Position numbers and translations under genes: made by a program. A stretch of 64,000 nucleotides of DNA from Gamsiella multidivaricata (taxonomy: Eukaryota > Mortierellomycota > Mortierellomycetes > Mortierellales > Mortierellaceae): assembly GCF_025024155.1 (NCBI RefSeq), contig NW_026251733.1, positions 124,001-188,000 of the forward strand, written 5' to 3'. Positions 1 to 10,722 of the stretch are shown piece by piece (position 1 is the stretch's first letter; each line of letters opens with the position of its first letter). The notes under the pieces are model-generated. The model was not told the origin of the DNA and did not search any database. It saw only the letters and a list, made by a program, of their open reading frames with translations.

Positions 1-2
1 CC

Positions 3-3000
3 AAGATGGGTATCTCGACACTGCAGTCCTACAAGGGTGCTCAGATCTTCGAAGCCTTGGGCCTCGATGAACCAGTCATTGCCCGCTCGTTCGCCGGCAC
101 TGCCTCCAGAATCAAGGGTGTTGGCTTTGATATCCTTGCCTTGGATGCCTTTGCTCTCCATGAGCGTGCCTGGCCTTCGCGCCAGACCGTCGCTATCGAG
201 GGCATCCCCGAGTCTGGCGATTATCACTGGCGTAACGGTGCCATTCCTCACATCAATGACCCCGACGGTATTGCCAACCTTCAGGACGCTGTTCGTCGCA
301 AGAACGACAACGCTTATGAGGCCTATTCTCAAAATGCTTTCCAGCAGATCAAGAGCTGTACTCTGCGTGGCATGCTTGAGTTTGATTTCTCAAAGGCTAG
401 GCCCATCCCCGTTGATGAGGTTGAGCCCTGGACTGAGATTTGCAAGCGCTTCTGTACTGGTGCTATGAGTTATGGTTCCATCTCCATGGAGGCCCACTCG
501 ACTTTGTCGATTGCCATGAACCGCATCGGAGGCAAGTCCAACTCTGGAGAGGGAGGAGAGGATCCCGAGCGCTCCAACCCACGCGAGAACGGAGACTCTC
601 TCCGCTCTGCCATCAAGCAGATTGCCTCGGGTCGCTTCGGTGTCACCTCGTACTACCTCTCTGATGCCGAGGAGATCCAGATCAAGATGGCTCAGGGAGC
701 TAAGCCCGGAGAGGGCGGTGAATTGCCGTAAGTATTTGTGGAGTAGATTTCCAGTTTGCGTTCAGCACGTGAAATCTTTTTCTAACGACTTTTGATATCG
801 TGACTTTCTAGTGGCCACAAGGTTTCGGACGAGATCGGAAAGACCCGTCACTCGACTCCTGGCGTCGGCCTCATCTCGCCTCCTCCTCATCACGATATCT
901 ACTCGATTGAGGATCTGAAGCAGTTGATTTACGACGCCAAGGCTGCTAACCCTCGCGCCAGAATCTCTGTCAAGTTGGTCTCGGAGGTCGGTGTCGGTGT
1001 CATTGCCAGCGGTGTTGCCAAGGCCAAAGCCGACCACATCCTCATCTCTGGTCACGATGGTGGCACGGGAGCCTCGCGCTGGACTGGTATCAAGTATGCC
1101 GGTCTTCCTTGGGAACTGGGTCTTGCTGAGACCCACCAGACGTTGGTCTTGAACGATCTCCGTGGACGTGTTGTCGTCCAGACTGATGGTCAGATCCGTA
1201 CTGGCCGCGATGTTGCCATTGCCTGCTTGCTCGGTGCTGAGGAATGGGGTTTCGCCACCACGCCCTTGATCGCCATGGGATGCACCATGATGCGTAAATG
1301 CCACCTGAACACCTGCCCTGTTGGTGTTGCTACCCAGGATCCTTACCTCCGTGAGAAATTCGCTGGTTCGCCCGAGCATGTCATCAATTTCTTCTACTAT
1401 GTTGCCGAGGAGTTGCGTACCATCATGGCCAAGCTTGGTTTCCGCAGCATCAACGAGATGGTTGGACGCACCGATGTCCTCTGCGTCGATGAGAGCCGCC
1501 GCAACCCCAAGACCGCCAACATTGATTTGTCTCCCATCCTGACCCCTGCCTTCACTCTCCGCCCTGGTGCCGCCACCTACAAGGTCCGCAAGCAGGAGCA
1601 CATGCACCACACTCGCCTCGACAACAAGTTCATTAGTGAGGCCCAGGATGCCCTGAACACTGGCAAGCGTGTGGAGCTCGACGGCAAGGTCGTCAACACT
1701 GATCGTGCCCTCGGTACCACGATCTCGTACCACGTCAGCACCAAGTACGGCGAGAGCGGTCTCCCCGATGACACGATCCACATCAACCTCAAGGGTTCTG
1801 CTGGTCAGTCGCTCGGTGCTTGGTTGGCTCCTGGTGTGACCATTGAGCTTGAAGGAGACTCGAACGACTATGTCGGTAAGGGTCTTTCCGGTGGTCGCCT
1901 CATCATCTACCCACCCAAGACCTCGACCTTCAAGAGCGAGGAGAACGTCATTATCGGAAACACCTGCTTGTACGGTGCCACCAGCGGTAAGGCGTTCTTT
2001 GGAGGTATTGCTGCCGAGCGTTTCGCTGTTCGTAACTCGGGCGCTACTGCCGTTGTTGAGGGTACTGGTGATCACGGATGCGAGTACATGACTGGAGGTC
2101 GCGTCGTTGTTCTCGGCTCGACTGGACGCAACTTTGCTGCCGGTATGTCTGGTGGTATCGCCTACGTTCTCGATATGAATGGAGACTTCAAGTCCAAGGT
2201 CAACATGGAGATGGTTCAGTTCGAGACTGTCAACGACGAGGAGGAGGTTGCCTGGTTCAAGGACACGTTGGAGGACCACCGCCACTACACCGGCTCTGCC
2301 ATTGCTGATCGCGTCCTCAAGAACTTGGGCCAGTACCTGCCAAAGATCGTCAAGGTCATGCCTACGGACTACAAGAAGGTCTTGGATGCCCAGCGCGCCG
2401 CCAAGTTGGCTGCTGCCACCGCTCAGCGCTCTGAAATCGTGACCCCAGTTCTGACTGCCGCTCCCTTGGCTGCCAAGCCCAAGCCCAACGAGCCCGCTCT
2501 CGTCGATCTCGAGGACTCGATGGTCGATACTGAGACTTACAAGAAGCGCAGTGAGATGGTTGACAAGGTCCGCGGCTTCATGAAATACAAGAGACGTGGC
2601 GATGCTTATCGCAACCCCAAGAAGCGCACCAAGGACTACAAAGAGATCTCTGCCCGTCTCTCTGACGGCGAGCTCCAGGTCCAGGCTGCCCGCTGCATGG
2701 ACTGCGGTGTTCCATTCTGCCAGAGCAACACTACTGGATGCCCCATTGGTAACATCATCCCCAAGTGGAACGACTTGGTCTTCAAGGATCAGTGGGAGGA
2801 GGCCCTCAACCGTCTGTTGATGACCAACAACTTCCCCGAGTTTACTGGCCGTGTCTGCCCCGCCCCCTGCGAGGGATCTTGTGTTCTTGGTATCAACGAG
2901 CTTCCTGTTGCTATCAAGTCGATCGAGTGCGCCATCATCGACCGCGGCTTCGAAATGGGTTGGATGAAGCCCCGCCCCCCAAGCGTCCGCACCGGCAGGA

Positions 3001-4106
3001 AGATCGCGATTATCGGATCTGGTCCCGCTGGTCTGGCTGCTGCTGATCAGTTGAACAAGGCTGGTCACTCGGTCACTGTCTACGACCGTAACGACCGCTT
3101 CGGAGGTCTTTTGATGTACGGTATTCCCAACATGAAGTTGGACAAGGGCATTGTCCAGCGCCGTATCGATCTTATGGCTGCTGAGGGCATCAACTTTGTT
3201 CCCAACACCCACGTCGGAGTCACCCATGACGTCAACGAGATCCGCAACGCAAACGACGCATTGGTTCTGGCGACTGGTGCTACCTGGCCTCGTGATCTGC
3301 CCATTGCCAACCGCAACTTGGATGGTATTCACTTTGCCATGGAGTTCTTGCAGCTCAACACTCAGTCGCTCTTGGACTCTGACTTGAACGACGGCAAGTA
3401 CATCTCGGCCAAGGGCAAGCACGTCATTGTCATTGGAGGAGGAGATACGGGATGCGACTGCATTGCTACCTCTCTTCGCCACGGAGCAGCCTCGATCGTC
3501 AACTTTGAGTTGCTGCCCCAGCCCCCAGCGACCCGTGCCAAGGACAACCCATGGCCCCAGTTCCCTCGTGTCTTCAAGCAGGACTATGGTCACTCTGAGG
3601 TCCAGTCGCACTTTGGAAAGGATCCTCGTGAATACTCGATCGTCACCAAGGAGTTCGTATCGGACGGCAACGGCAAGGTCAAGGGCTTGAACACCATCCG
3701 CGTCGAGTGGACCCAGGATGCCAGTGGTCGCTGGTCGATGAAGGAGATGGCAGGCACTGAGCAATACTTCCAGGCTGACTTGGTCTTGCTTTCGATGGGC
3801 TTCATGGGCCCAGAGGCCGATCTCTTGAAGGCAGTCGGCGTTAAGCTCGACGGTCGCTCGAACGTGGAGACGCCCAAGGGCAGCTACAAGACCAGCGTTG
3901 GCAACGTCTTTGCTGCTGGTGATGCCCGTCGTGGTCAGTCTTTGATTGTTTGGGGCATCAACGAGGGTCGCCAGTGCGCTCGTGAGGTTGATGAGTACTT
4001 GGTCGGAAACACACTCTTGCCCGTCACCGGAGGTCTTCAGCAGCGTTCATTGAAGGCATTGACGCTAGAGGCCCACCAGCAGCCCCCCGCAATTGTTGCT
4101 GCATAA
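3..4106 (+). CDS. GLT1: Glutamate synthase [NAD(P)H], 3' part (partial at the window edge)
   Basis: GOGAT makes two glutamates from glutamine and 2-oxoglutarate. Exons are 3-727 and 812-4106; the 84-nt intron opens GTAAGT and closes CTAG. The first codon in frame is at 3 and the 5' end lies outside the window, leaving about 1,339 residues. In order I see the FMN-binding barrel ([11 protein letters not shown] at about 1058-1090), the 3Fe-4S cysteines (C-x5-C-x4-C within [12 protein letters not shown]), the C-terminal beta-helix rich in G-x-x-G repeats, then the fused GltD-like half. That half has [10 protein letters not shown] and CPAPCEGSC cysteine clusters (4Fe-4S), an FAD fold ([15 protein letters not shown]) and a second nucleotide fold ([11 protein letters not shown]). 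The fusion of large and small subunits is the eukaryotic NADH-GOGAT arrangement. Codon use is strongly C/G-ended, as in highly expressed fungal genes. Confidence 0.97.
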
Positions 4107-4470
4107 GTTATGCATGCGGTGAACAGCAGGAGTACAACAACCAACAACACACTTTAAAAAGAGAAAGATATCCAGCGGAGAGACAGAATTATCAGCGACA
4201 AGGGGAAAATTCAATTTTCTTTTGAGGAGCATGGACACCATTGAGCCGGAGTCTATTCAACACTCAACAGCAAGCGAGGGATCCCCTTTGGAGCCGCATT
4301 TTTCTTTTCTTTTCCCAATATACATAGCCATCTCGCTCTCTTTTTTCCCCACTAATCGCAAACATTTGTAAAATAGCAAAAAGAACAAAAATACTTGCAG
4401 TGCATATTGAACCATAGAAAATAAATATTCCAAAAAAAAAAAGGTCATATTTTTTCAGCTAATGACTTGA
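4107..4470. other. Convergent 3' spacer, GLT1 / ARP10
   Basis: This tail-to-tail spacer holds AT-rich and A-run sequence (A12 near 4431-4442) fitting 3' UTRs and polyadenylation signals for both strands. I see no gene in it. Confidence 0.5.
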
Positions 4471-6801
4471 CTAGTATGAGATAGCAAGGGCCGAGGCAAC
4501 GATGGGTGGAGTCGCAGCGGCTTCTTGTTGCCCTTGTGCTGGAGCTGTCGTGAGACTGGCGGTGGACCAGTCTGGGACGGAGCCATTAAAGTTCTCTCTC
4601 AAGATCTCTGGCCCTGAAGCCTTGAGTGACCCAATCAACGAGCCTCCAATCCAGGCGCGACAATTGGGCATAAAAACCTTGCCGCTGCTCTGGTAGATCT
4701 TCTTGTCCTTTGAGCTTTTCCTGTCTTTCTCACGACCTCCAGCCGTAGCGGCCGTGGGCAGGTCCTGGTCCATCATGGTACCGCTGCTCCGACTTGCAGT
4801 GGCCCCACCCACAAATCCGACCGCCGTCGACAACGACGCCTTATCCTCCTCTGTCAAATCGTCCAAGAACCTGACCGAGTCCGCCAAACGGGCCAGTTTT
4901 GCCCATCGTGGGTTCACCTGCAAGGACCGTTTGATCTCCTGCAACAGTCGACTCTGCAAATTCGGCAGCTGAGCAGTCCCTCCGATCAAGAGCATTGAAC
5001 TGACCAACGGCCGTCTCAAATCCGAAGGCGCCTTCGCCACGGCCTCCAAAATCACGTCCGTCAGACTCTGGGCGTCCTCGTCCCCCGTGAACAGACATTC
5101 ACTGGCCCTCTCACGGATCCATCCTGGGATGGCCATGATGCCCCTCGCCTGCTCCTCCTCGAGCCAGACCTCGACATGGACCTCTGTCGAGGTCGAGAGA
5201 TCACGATAGTTGTTGTTCATCTCCTCGTCCGCGACATTGTCACGCGCGTTGACGATGAGTGGGGACGCAAAGAGGAGACGTGTCTTGATGGTCTCGAGAA
5301 ACGCGCTCGTGAGCATGGACTCGGGGATGATGCGTAGGTCCGTTGGGTTATCAGCGAGTGAGATCGGGCATTTTTCACGGAGAAGTTGTTTGAGGTGCTG
5401 GGAGAGGAATTTCCCGGCTCGTGGGGTCGTGCGGATGAACGGGGTCATTGGCCTGGATGAGTAAATCTGTTAAGGAATACATAAAAAAAAAAAAAAAAAT
5501 AGGGTTGCGAAAGAACATGCGGAGGCAGGATTATGAATATGATTGTCAATGAATCAGATATGATCGTAGTGGGAAGTGAGACACCCGGACGTACAGGGAG
5601 GACGGAGGTCTCCAGGTGCCCACAGTCAATCACCAGACCGGTTGCGGTGCCTGTGGTCAATAGTGCCAGCAGATGTGAATTCGTAAACGAAATGGAAGGT
5701 GCCTATGTTATATATCCATGGCACAGTAAAAGCGAGAAAAAAAAAAAAAAAAAAAGGATGGTGAGAAAGCACTTTTGAGTATACACGAAAGCGAGTATGA
5801 GACTTTGCAAAGCAGCAGAATGCTTTCTTTTTTTTTTTTTTTTTTTTTTCGTCAACGGTGTTACCTGCAGCTTCTCGAACAGCACTTTAGCGATGGTTTG
5901 TTTCAGTGCGATGGGTGCTAGGGGCGATTCGCAGATAATGACCTTCCTCTGCTTGGGATCCGTCAGCAAGTGCCTATCCACAAAGAAATGAGAAAAAAAA
6001 AACGGACTCAAACCCATCAATATCCTGCATTGCATGAAGTAATCGACAGCGTCCTAGAGTAAGATGCCAAACGAGCTACAAAGATGGAGAGAGAGGAGGA
6101 GGAGGAGGAGGGGGGGGGGGGGGGGGGGGGAGGAAGGGGTCGGACGTACTTGAAGTAGACATCGTATAAGTATTCTGAGAGACGCTCTTCCAGAATCCTA
6201 AATCGCTGCTCCTCTGTTTGTCCACGGTGATTCTTCCGCATCATATCCAGTTCGTATAATTCTGCGTACTAAGTCAAGACAAGAAGAATACGCATGTCCT
6301 TCAGTCAGTCGGTCAAGTCAGTTAGACAATCAGTCAGTTAGACAGTCAGCCAGCCATTTCCGTTGTTCGTTATCATCATGTGCACCATAAAAAAAAACAA
6401 GAACACCCACTGCAGACCTCCCCAATGGTTCGCCATACACACACACACACAAAAAAAAAAACGAATAAAAGTGTAAAGCCTTGACAGAAAAAAAAAAAAA
6501 AAAAAAAAAAGGGCGTGGAAACATTCGTTACCTCCAAGGGATGACAGGCAGCGTTAGACTTTTCGTTACAGACTTCACTGCACTCGTGTCCGAAATGCTG
6601 CTGGTGTTTCGGTCGCAGGCCCAGATAATCATCCAAGGCTTCGTCCGACAGGAACATGGAAATGAAATGCCGTGGCCGGGCCTCTCCCGAGAGTCCGCAT
6701 TTGATGTAACAGGATCCAATGTCGAGGATGATGCGTTCTTCAATGCCATAGATCGACGTCTTGAAGGACAGATCGCGGATCTTTGAAAGCGGAAGCGTCA
6801 T
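4471..6801 (-). CDS. ARP10: Actin-related protein 10 (dynactin pointed-end complex)
   Basis: Arp10/Arp11 is the actin-like subunit at the pointed end of the dynactin filament, which links dynein to cargo. Five exons read on the minus strand: 6801-6532, 6268-6150, 5973-5865, 5702-5595 and 5466-4471, giving 533 residues. The phosphate-1 loop is ILDIGSCYIKCG. Exon joins rebuild the ACTR10 order: KHLLTDPKQRKVIICES, then APSISFTNSHLLALL, then LVIDCG and VLPIYSSRPM. The last exon holds LLIGGTAQLPNLQSRL and the family-typical ending RAWIGGSLIGSL. The length exceeds human ACTR10 (about 417) because of loops in the last exon and a Gln/Ala-rich tail. Introns contain long A/T runs and a 21-nt G run. The assignment rests on whole-length motif order; a generic actin-related protein is the alternative. 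Confidence 0.88.
6093..6130. repeat. (GGA)n plus G21 homopolymer in ARP10 intron 2
   Basis: A GGA-type purine run leads into 21 consecutive G on the plus strand, which is C21 in the pre-mRNA. It lies between exon 2 and exon 3 of ARP10. It is likely length-polymorphic and prone to sequencing error. Confidence 0.85.
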
Positions 6802-7473
6802 GTCTTGTCTGAGTCTGTGTCGTCTTTTTTTGTGAGAGGAATGCTTATTGTCGCTGGAGGTTCCTGAACCAAAGAATAAAAAAATAAAAAAATAAAAGTG
6901 TTGGGCTGAATACGAGGAACGAGAGAGGAACGAAGGGAGTAAAAAAAAAAAGGCGATATGCGTCAAGCTGTCCTGCTTTTCATTCCTGTAGGGTGGTGGT
7001 GATAGTGATGAAGAAGAAAAAAGTCGAGAGCTGGAACCGCGCGTTCTGTCCAAAGGGAGATGAGCTGAGAAAGAAACGAGTTCGTGAGCACAGTCCCGTT
7101 TGCCCCATCATCATCATCGCCATCACGAGCAATAAGCGCGTGGCGATATAATTTTGGATTCAGGGGAGGGGATGGAGGGTGGGGAGGGGAAGAGGGACAC
7201 CAAAAACGCGCTTAACTTAACATCATACACACGACATTGCAATATCCAGGTCCCATACAATTCCAGCCCATCGAGAGATAAAAACATATAAAAAAATATA
7301 ACCCGGGACTACCATGATTACCAGGCAAGGCAAAGCAAAGCCGGGCGGTTCTAGCAATCGCGTTTATTCTTTTATATAATTCCGCTCATGTTTTTTTTTT
7401 TGGTTCATTTTTTTATTCGTCAGCTTTCCTCCTTTTAAACTTCTTCCAAGCAGTTTTGCGGCAGAACACAAGC
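6802..7473. other. ARP10 upstream region / RPL38 3' flank
   Basis: This 672-nt spacer separates two minus-strand genes. It contains several A or T runs and G/A-rich stretches (about 7160-7200, CT-rich on the minus strand), fitting a promoter/leader for ARP10. I found no open gene in it. Confidence 0.4.
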
Positions 7474-8288
7474 TTAGTTCTTGATGGTCTCGATCAAGAG
7501 GGCTACAAGAAGAAAAAAAAAAGAGATGATGCAGATGTACAGCACGAATTAGCGGCGATGCGCCTTTGTTCTCCGTCGCACAATAAATCGTTCGTGAAAA
7601 AAAAGAAGTTAAACTTACTGGGAGGGAGAGACTGCTTCAGCTTCTCAGCCTTGGCGGCATCGTTGATGACGAGGGTGTACAAGTAGCGGGAGCAGCGAAC
7701 CTTGAACTTTGTCTGGCTGCCGTTCTTCTTGATACGGCCGGCTACAAAAATCAGTATATGGAGATGTAGATTGTCGCAGGCAATATGAGTACTAATGTTA
7801 TCAATTGCTCCTCTGTGAATAGCCATTGCTTTCCGTGATCAAATCTGTAGAGATCTTTTGGTATCGACTGCTCCATGCGTTGTCGAAAATGTGTACCGTC
7901 GATGTTGCAACACGTAAAGTTCGGTCCAGATTGTCCAGATACGAGGCGCAAAAACACACAGGGCGATTGTTTTGAGCTGGCAGCTAGTGCGGGGATTTGG
8001 TCCGCACATTACAAGTCCATACAGCTGCTTTCCTGTACTCTGTCCATATTGTCACAGCGTATGTCCTGAGCTAATGGTCGGTAGTCGCAAATGATAACCT
8101 TGTCCTGCCAAACAGCTGTCTTTTCAGTCCGCTCGCCCTGCATGCTGATCGTCCCAGTTGTCCAGTGCTGCGCGTCTGTGATGATCGAGAACCAATTTCG
8201 TTCACTTTGACGGATCGCTTTACGTACACTTGGCGTCCTTTCTGCGGGCGATCTCGAGGAACTGCTTGATGTCCTGAACTTGCTTAGG
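7474..8288 (-). CDS. RPL38: 60S ribosomal protein L38 (eL38); start codon on an unplaced upstream exon
   Basis: This is a small protein of the large ribosomal subunit. Three coding exons are clear on the minus strand: 8288-8228, 7741-7619 and 7502-7474. Joined, they give [20 protein letters not shown], then [20 protein letters not shown], then [21 protein letters not shown] and the end TLLIETIKN, which follows the eL38 family over its whole length (about 71 residues). Donors are GTACGT and GTAAGT, with TAG or CAG acceptors. The first clear exon starts directly at Pro2 after TTTCAG, so the ATG must sit alone on an upstream exon. The only ATG followed at once by GT that I noticed is at 9023 (ATG|GTACTT), which would need a 734-nt first intron and is unproven. 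Confidence 0.92.
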
Positions 8289-8596
8289 CTGAAATCAAGT
8301 GGGAAAGTAGACAAAAAAATATCCAGCATTAGACAAAGAACGGACAATTGTAGTCTAGACGGTCCCGATCCTTTCTCTGAGCAGGTTTGGCAAGAGTGTG
8401 ATGGTGTGCAGACGTGTCAAGATATGCTTGGTCCTGAAATGATTGGAGCTTTCAGTAATAGCGAAAGTATTGAGTCCTGGCAAAGACATAAAAGTCATGA
8501 TAAAACTTATGGTGTTATATCCTGGTTTTATGGGAGGTGTCAAGAGTGATGGATCAAAGGTTCGACATGCATGTTTTTGTCCTTGGTGTCGTTCAT

Positions 8597-8632
<36 letters not shown>

Positions 8633-9970
8633 TCCCCGTTTCCGTGGCCACCTAGCCCTATGCGCCTTCCTCATATTGCAGTGGCGGTGACCCTCCTCTA
8701 TAGGCAGGTTACTGAAAGTCGATGAAGGAACCAGGGAACAAGATCAAAGTAACGCCATGAGATCTGGCGTCGCATAGATCCTGATCCTCAGCCGCCGAAC
8801 GTCTCCCCTGCACAATGATGTCCCTGATGCCGATCGCTACCGATGTTTCGCCAAATAATCCGTTCCTGATCCAAAGTCTATATTGATGTCTATATCGATG
8901 GTGCCGATAGCCCAATGGTTGGGTGCGTAATATCGATCGATGGATAGATAGATGGGTGCGCCTGCCTTGCACACATCCACCCTGCAAAAATTGCATTTCC
9001 CTGCCCCATCCAAAAAGTACCATGACTGGTGATTAGACTGAATCAAAAGGAGGAGCTCACCCACCTGCCTGGCCAACACACAATTATGCCTCTGGCTTAA
9101 TCACATGATATATTGCACAGCGCGGACGCGTCCAGAAAAAAACCCCCTTGACGATATGACAATATGAACATTCCTCTAAGCAGGTCCATGTCCATACACA
9201 GAATCTGCTCATAACTGCAATAGTATGGCTTCAGCATAACGATGTTTCGCTATTAAATAGCGTTAACCACGGCAATTGCGGATACTAAAAGATCTCGAGG
9301 TTGTCCTTATCCTTTGTCCTTCACCCATGTGTACTCCGCCATTGGTATTTTTTTGTTGCTGTTCTTTGATAAACCTAGCCGTGCTATCCACCAAAGATTT
9401 GAAGTTCTTATAACATACTTGAGTTGGCCCTCTACCGTCTCAGTATCCTTCCCAGCCATCCTTTTTTTTTTTCTTCAAGATAATGGATATTAGTAGTTAA
9501 ATTCTATTCAGCTATTTGGAAGAGCTTCAGTTTGCTGCGGATGGTCTACAAACCAGGACAGATCAAGTTCCTGATGAGCTTTCCAGAATATCATTCTCAA
9601 TCGGAAGAGCAGCGAGGTCGGGAGTAGTAGCAGGAGTGTCTAGACATGGCAAAGAAACAAAGGGTAGGAGCAGGAGCGATCTCGCGATCTCGGAGCTTGA
9701 AGGCACGAAAGCCGAAGACCAACGAGATGGGGGCGGTGGTTTCGGCTTATCATGGTTCGAGCAGCTGAAAATCCTCAATCGATTCCAAAAACCTGCCCGG
9801 AGGAACAAGCCCAATGTTTGACGCTGCATTTTGAACGTTCTCTGTTCAGCACATCAACTCAAGTCATTGATTATCCATGGCTGTGGTTTGTAGGCGACCC
9901 AAAGAAGTTGGACTCGCAAGAGACTTAGAGACTTTGAGACACTAGGCATCCGGTTATTTATCCATCTGAA
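8289..9970. other. RPL38 upstream region, probably including its first intron
   Basis: There is no supported coding gene here. It should contain the RPL38 start exon, promoter and a long first intron. An A33 run lies at 8598-8630. Open frames such as 9516-9821 have no recognisable family. I looked for C/D-box snoRNA motifs inside the RPL38 introns and found no paired C and D boxes at sensible spacing. Confidence 0.35.
8598..8630. repeat. A33 homopolymer
   Basis: Thirty-three consecutive A on the plus strand (poly-T in the RPL38 sense), probably inside the first intron or leader of RPL38. Confidence 0.9.
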
Positions 9971-10215
9971 CAATTAGCCTGAGGTGAACTGTCTGTGCTG
10001 ATAAGACATCTTTGGATAGATCGGGCAGTTGAGCAAGCTGAGGAGACTGGCTATCCGATCACCTTGTCTGAGGAAGCGCAGCGAGACTATAGTCTCTGGT
10101 TTAGCCCCGAACAAGATGACGAGCGAGTTAGAAGAGCTGATTTTGTCGGCGAGAACAGGCTCTCAGCAGTCGAAGAAGCTGAGATATCTAGGACTACGAA
10201 CGTCGGAGAAGGGGG
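9971..10215 (+). pseudogene. Probable F-box/LRR-type gene relic
   Basis: Translation from about 9999 reads DKTSLDRSG and then meets a stop. Shifting frame near 10027 continues as LSKLRRLAIRSPCLRKR and later ELEELILSA and KKLRYLGLRTSEKG. The spacing of LRRLAI, LEELIL and LRYLGL is leucine-rich-repeat-like and recalls the C-terminal part of the F-box/LRR families that are abundant in Mortierella-like fungi. No start, F-box or intact frame is visible, and two frames are needed to read the segment. The call rests on a few short motifs, so a chance open frame remains possible. Confidence 0.35.
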
Positions 10216-10722
10216 AGGTATTATCAGATATAACTTATACAGCCAACGCCGCACTTGTTTCCGCTTCGTGGCAACGATACTGGCACACCCGGATAACCAG
10301 GAGGCACAAGCAATTGCTGTGAATAATCTCCAATAGACTACCAGCGATAGAACGCGGTTAGAAACAGCCTCGAAAACGCGTAGCATTCTACTATTCAGGA
10401 CGGATTGCTCCCAAAAATAGAAGTATGAAGGAATTATTTATTTGGAAGAGATGACAAGTATATATGCAGGCCGGGCAAGTCGATGAACAGGACTCAATAT
10501 GAACAGATAGCTTGGGATCCCGGAGGAGTGAAAATGAATTAAACGAGTCGCTAATATACACAAGGATGGTGCTGTAAAAATGTAGATGATCAAGGATATG
10601 ATCGAGAATCTTTGACCGGTAGGGGTGAATGAACTGCAATAAAATATCAGAGAGAGTTATCGGTCACATGCGCTTGTTTCCCTTACTTCTCCCTCCAATT
10701 TTTCAATCGTCAAGCTCATAAT
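10216..10722. other. Spacer downstream of FET3
   Basis: Nothing coding is supported. One 9-mer TTATCAGAT (reverse complement ATCTGATAA) occurs at 10221-10229. The rest fits the 3' UTR and terminator side of FET3. Confidence 0.35.

Noticed and set aside
762..3764. 1,000-aa minus-strand frame
   Set aside because: Fully antisense to GLT1; composition rich in Val, Gly, Leu and Ser without domains; arises from avoidance of certain codons in GLT1.
7742..8227. snoRNA inside RPL38 introns
   Set aside because: Ribosomal protein introns often host C/D snoRNAs, but no C and D boxes at fitting distance were found.
9516..9821. 101-aa plus-strand frame
   Set aside because: Charged low-complexity product, no family; LEELQF alone is too little to call it part of the LRR relic.
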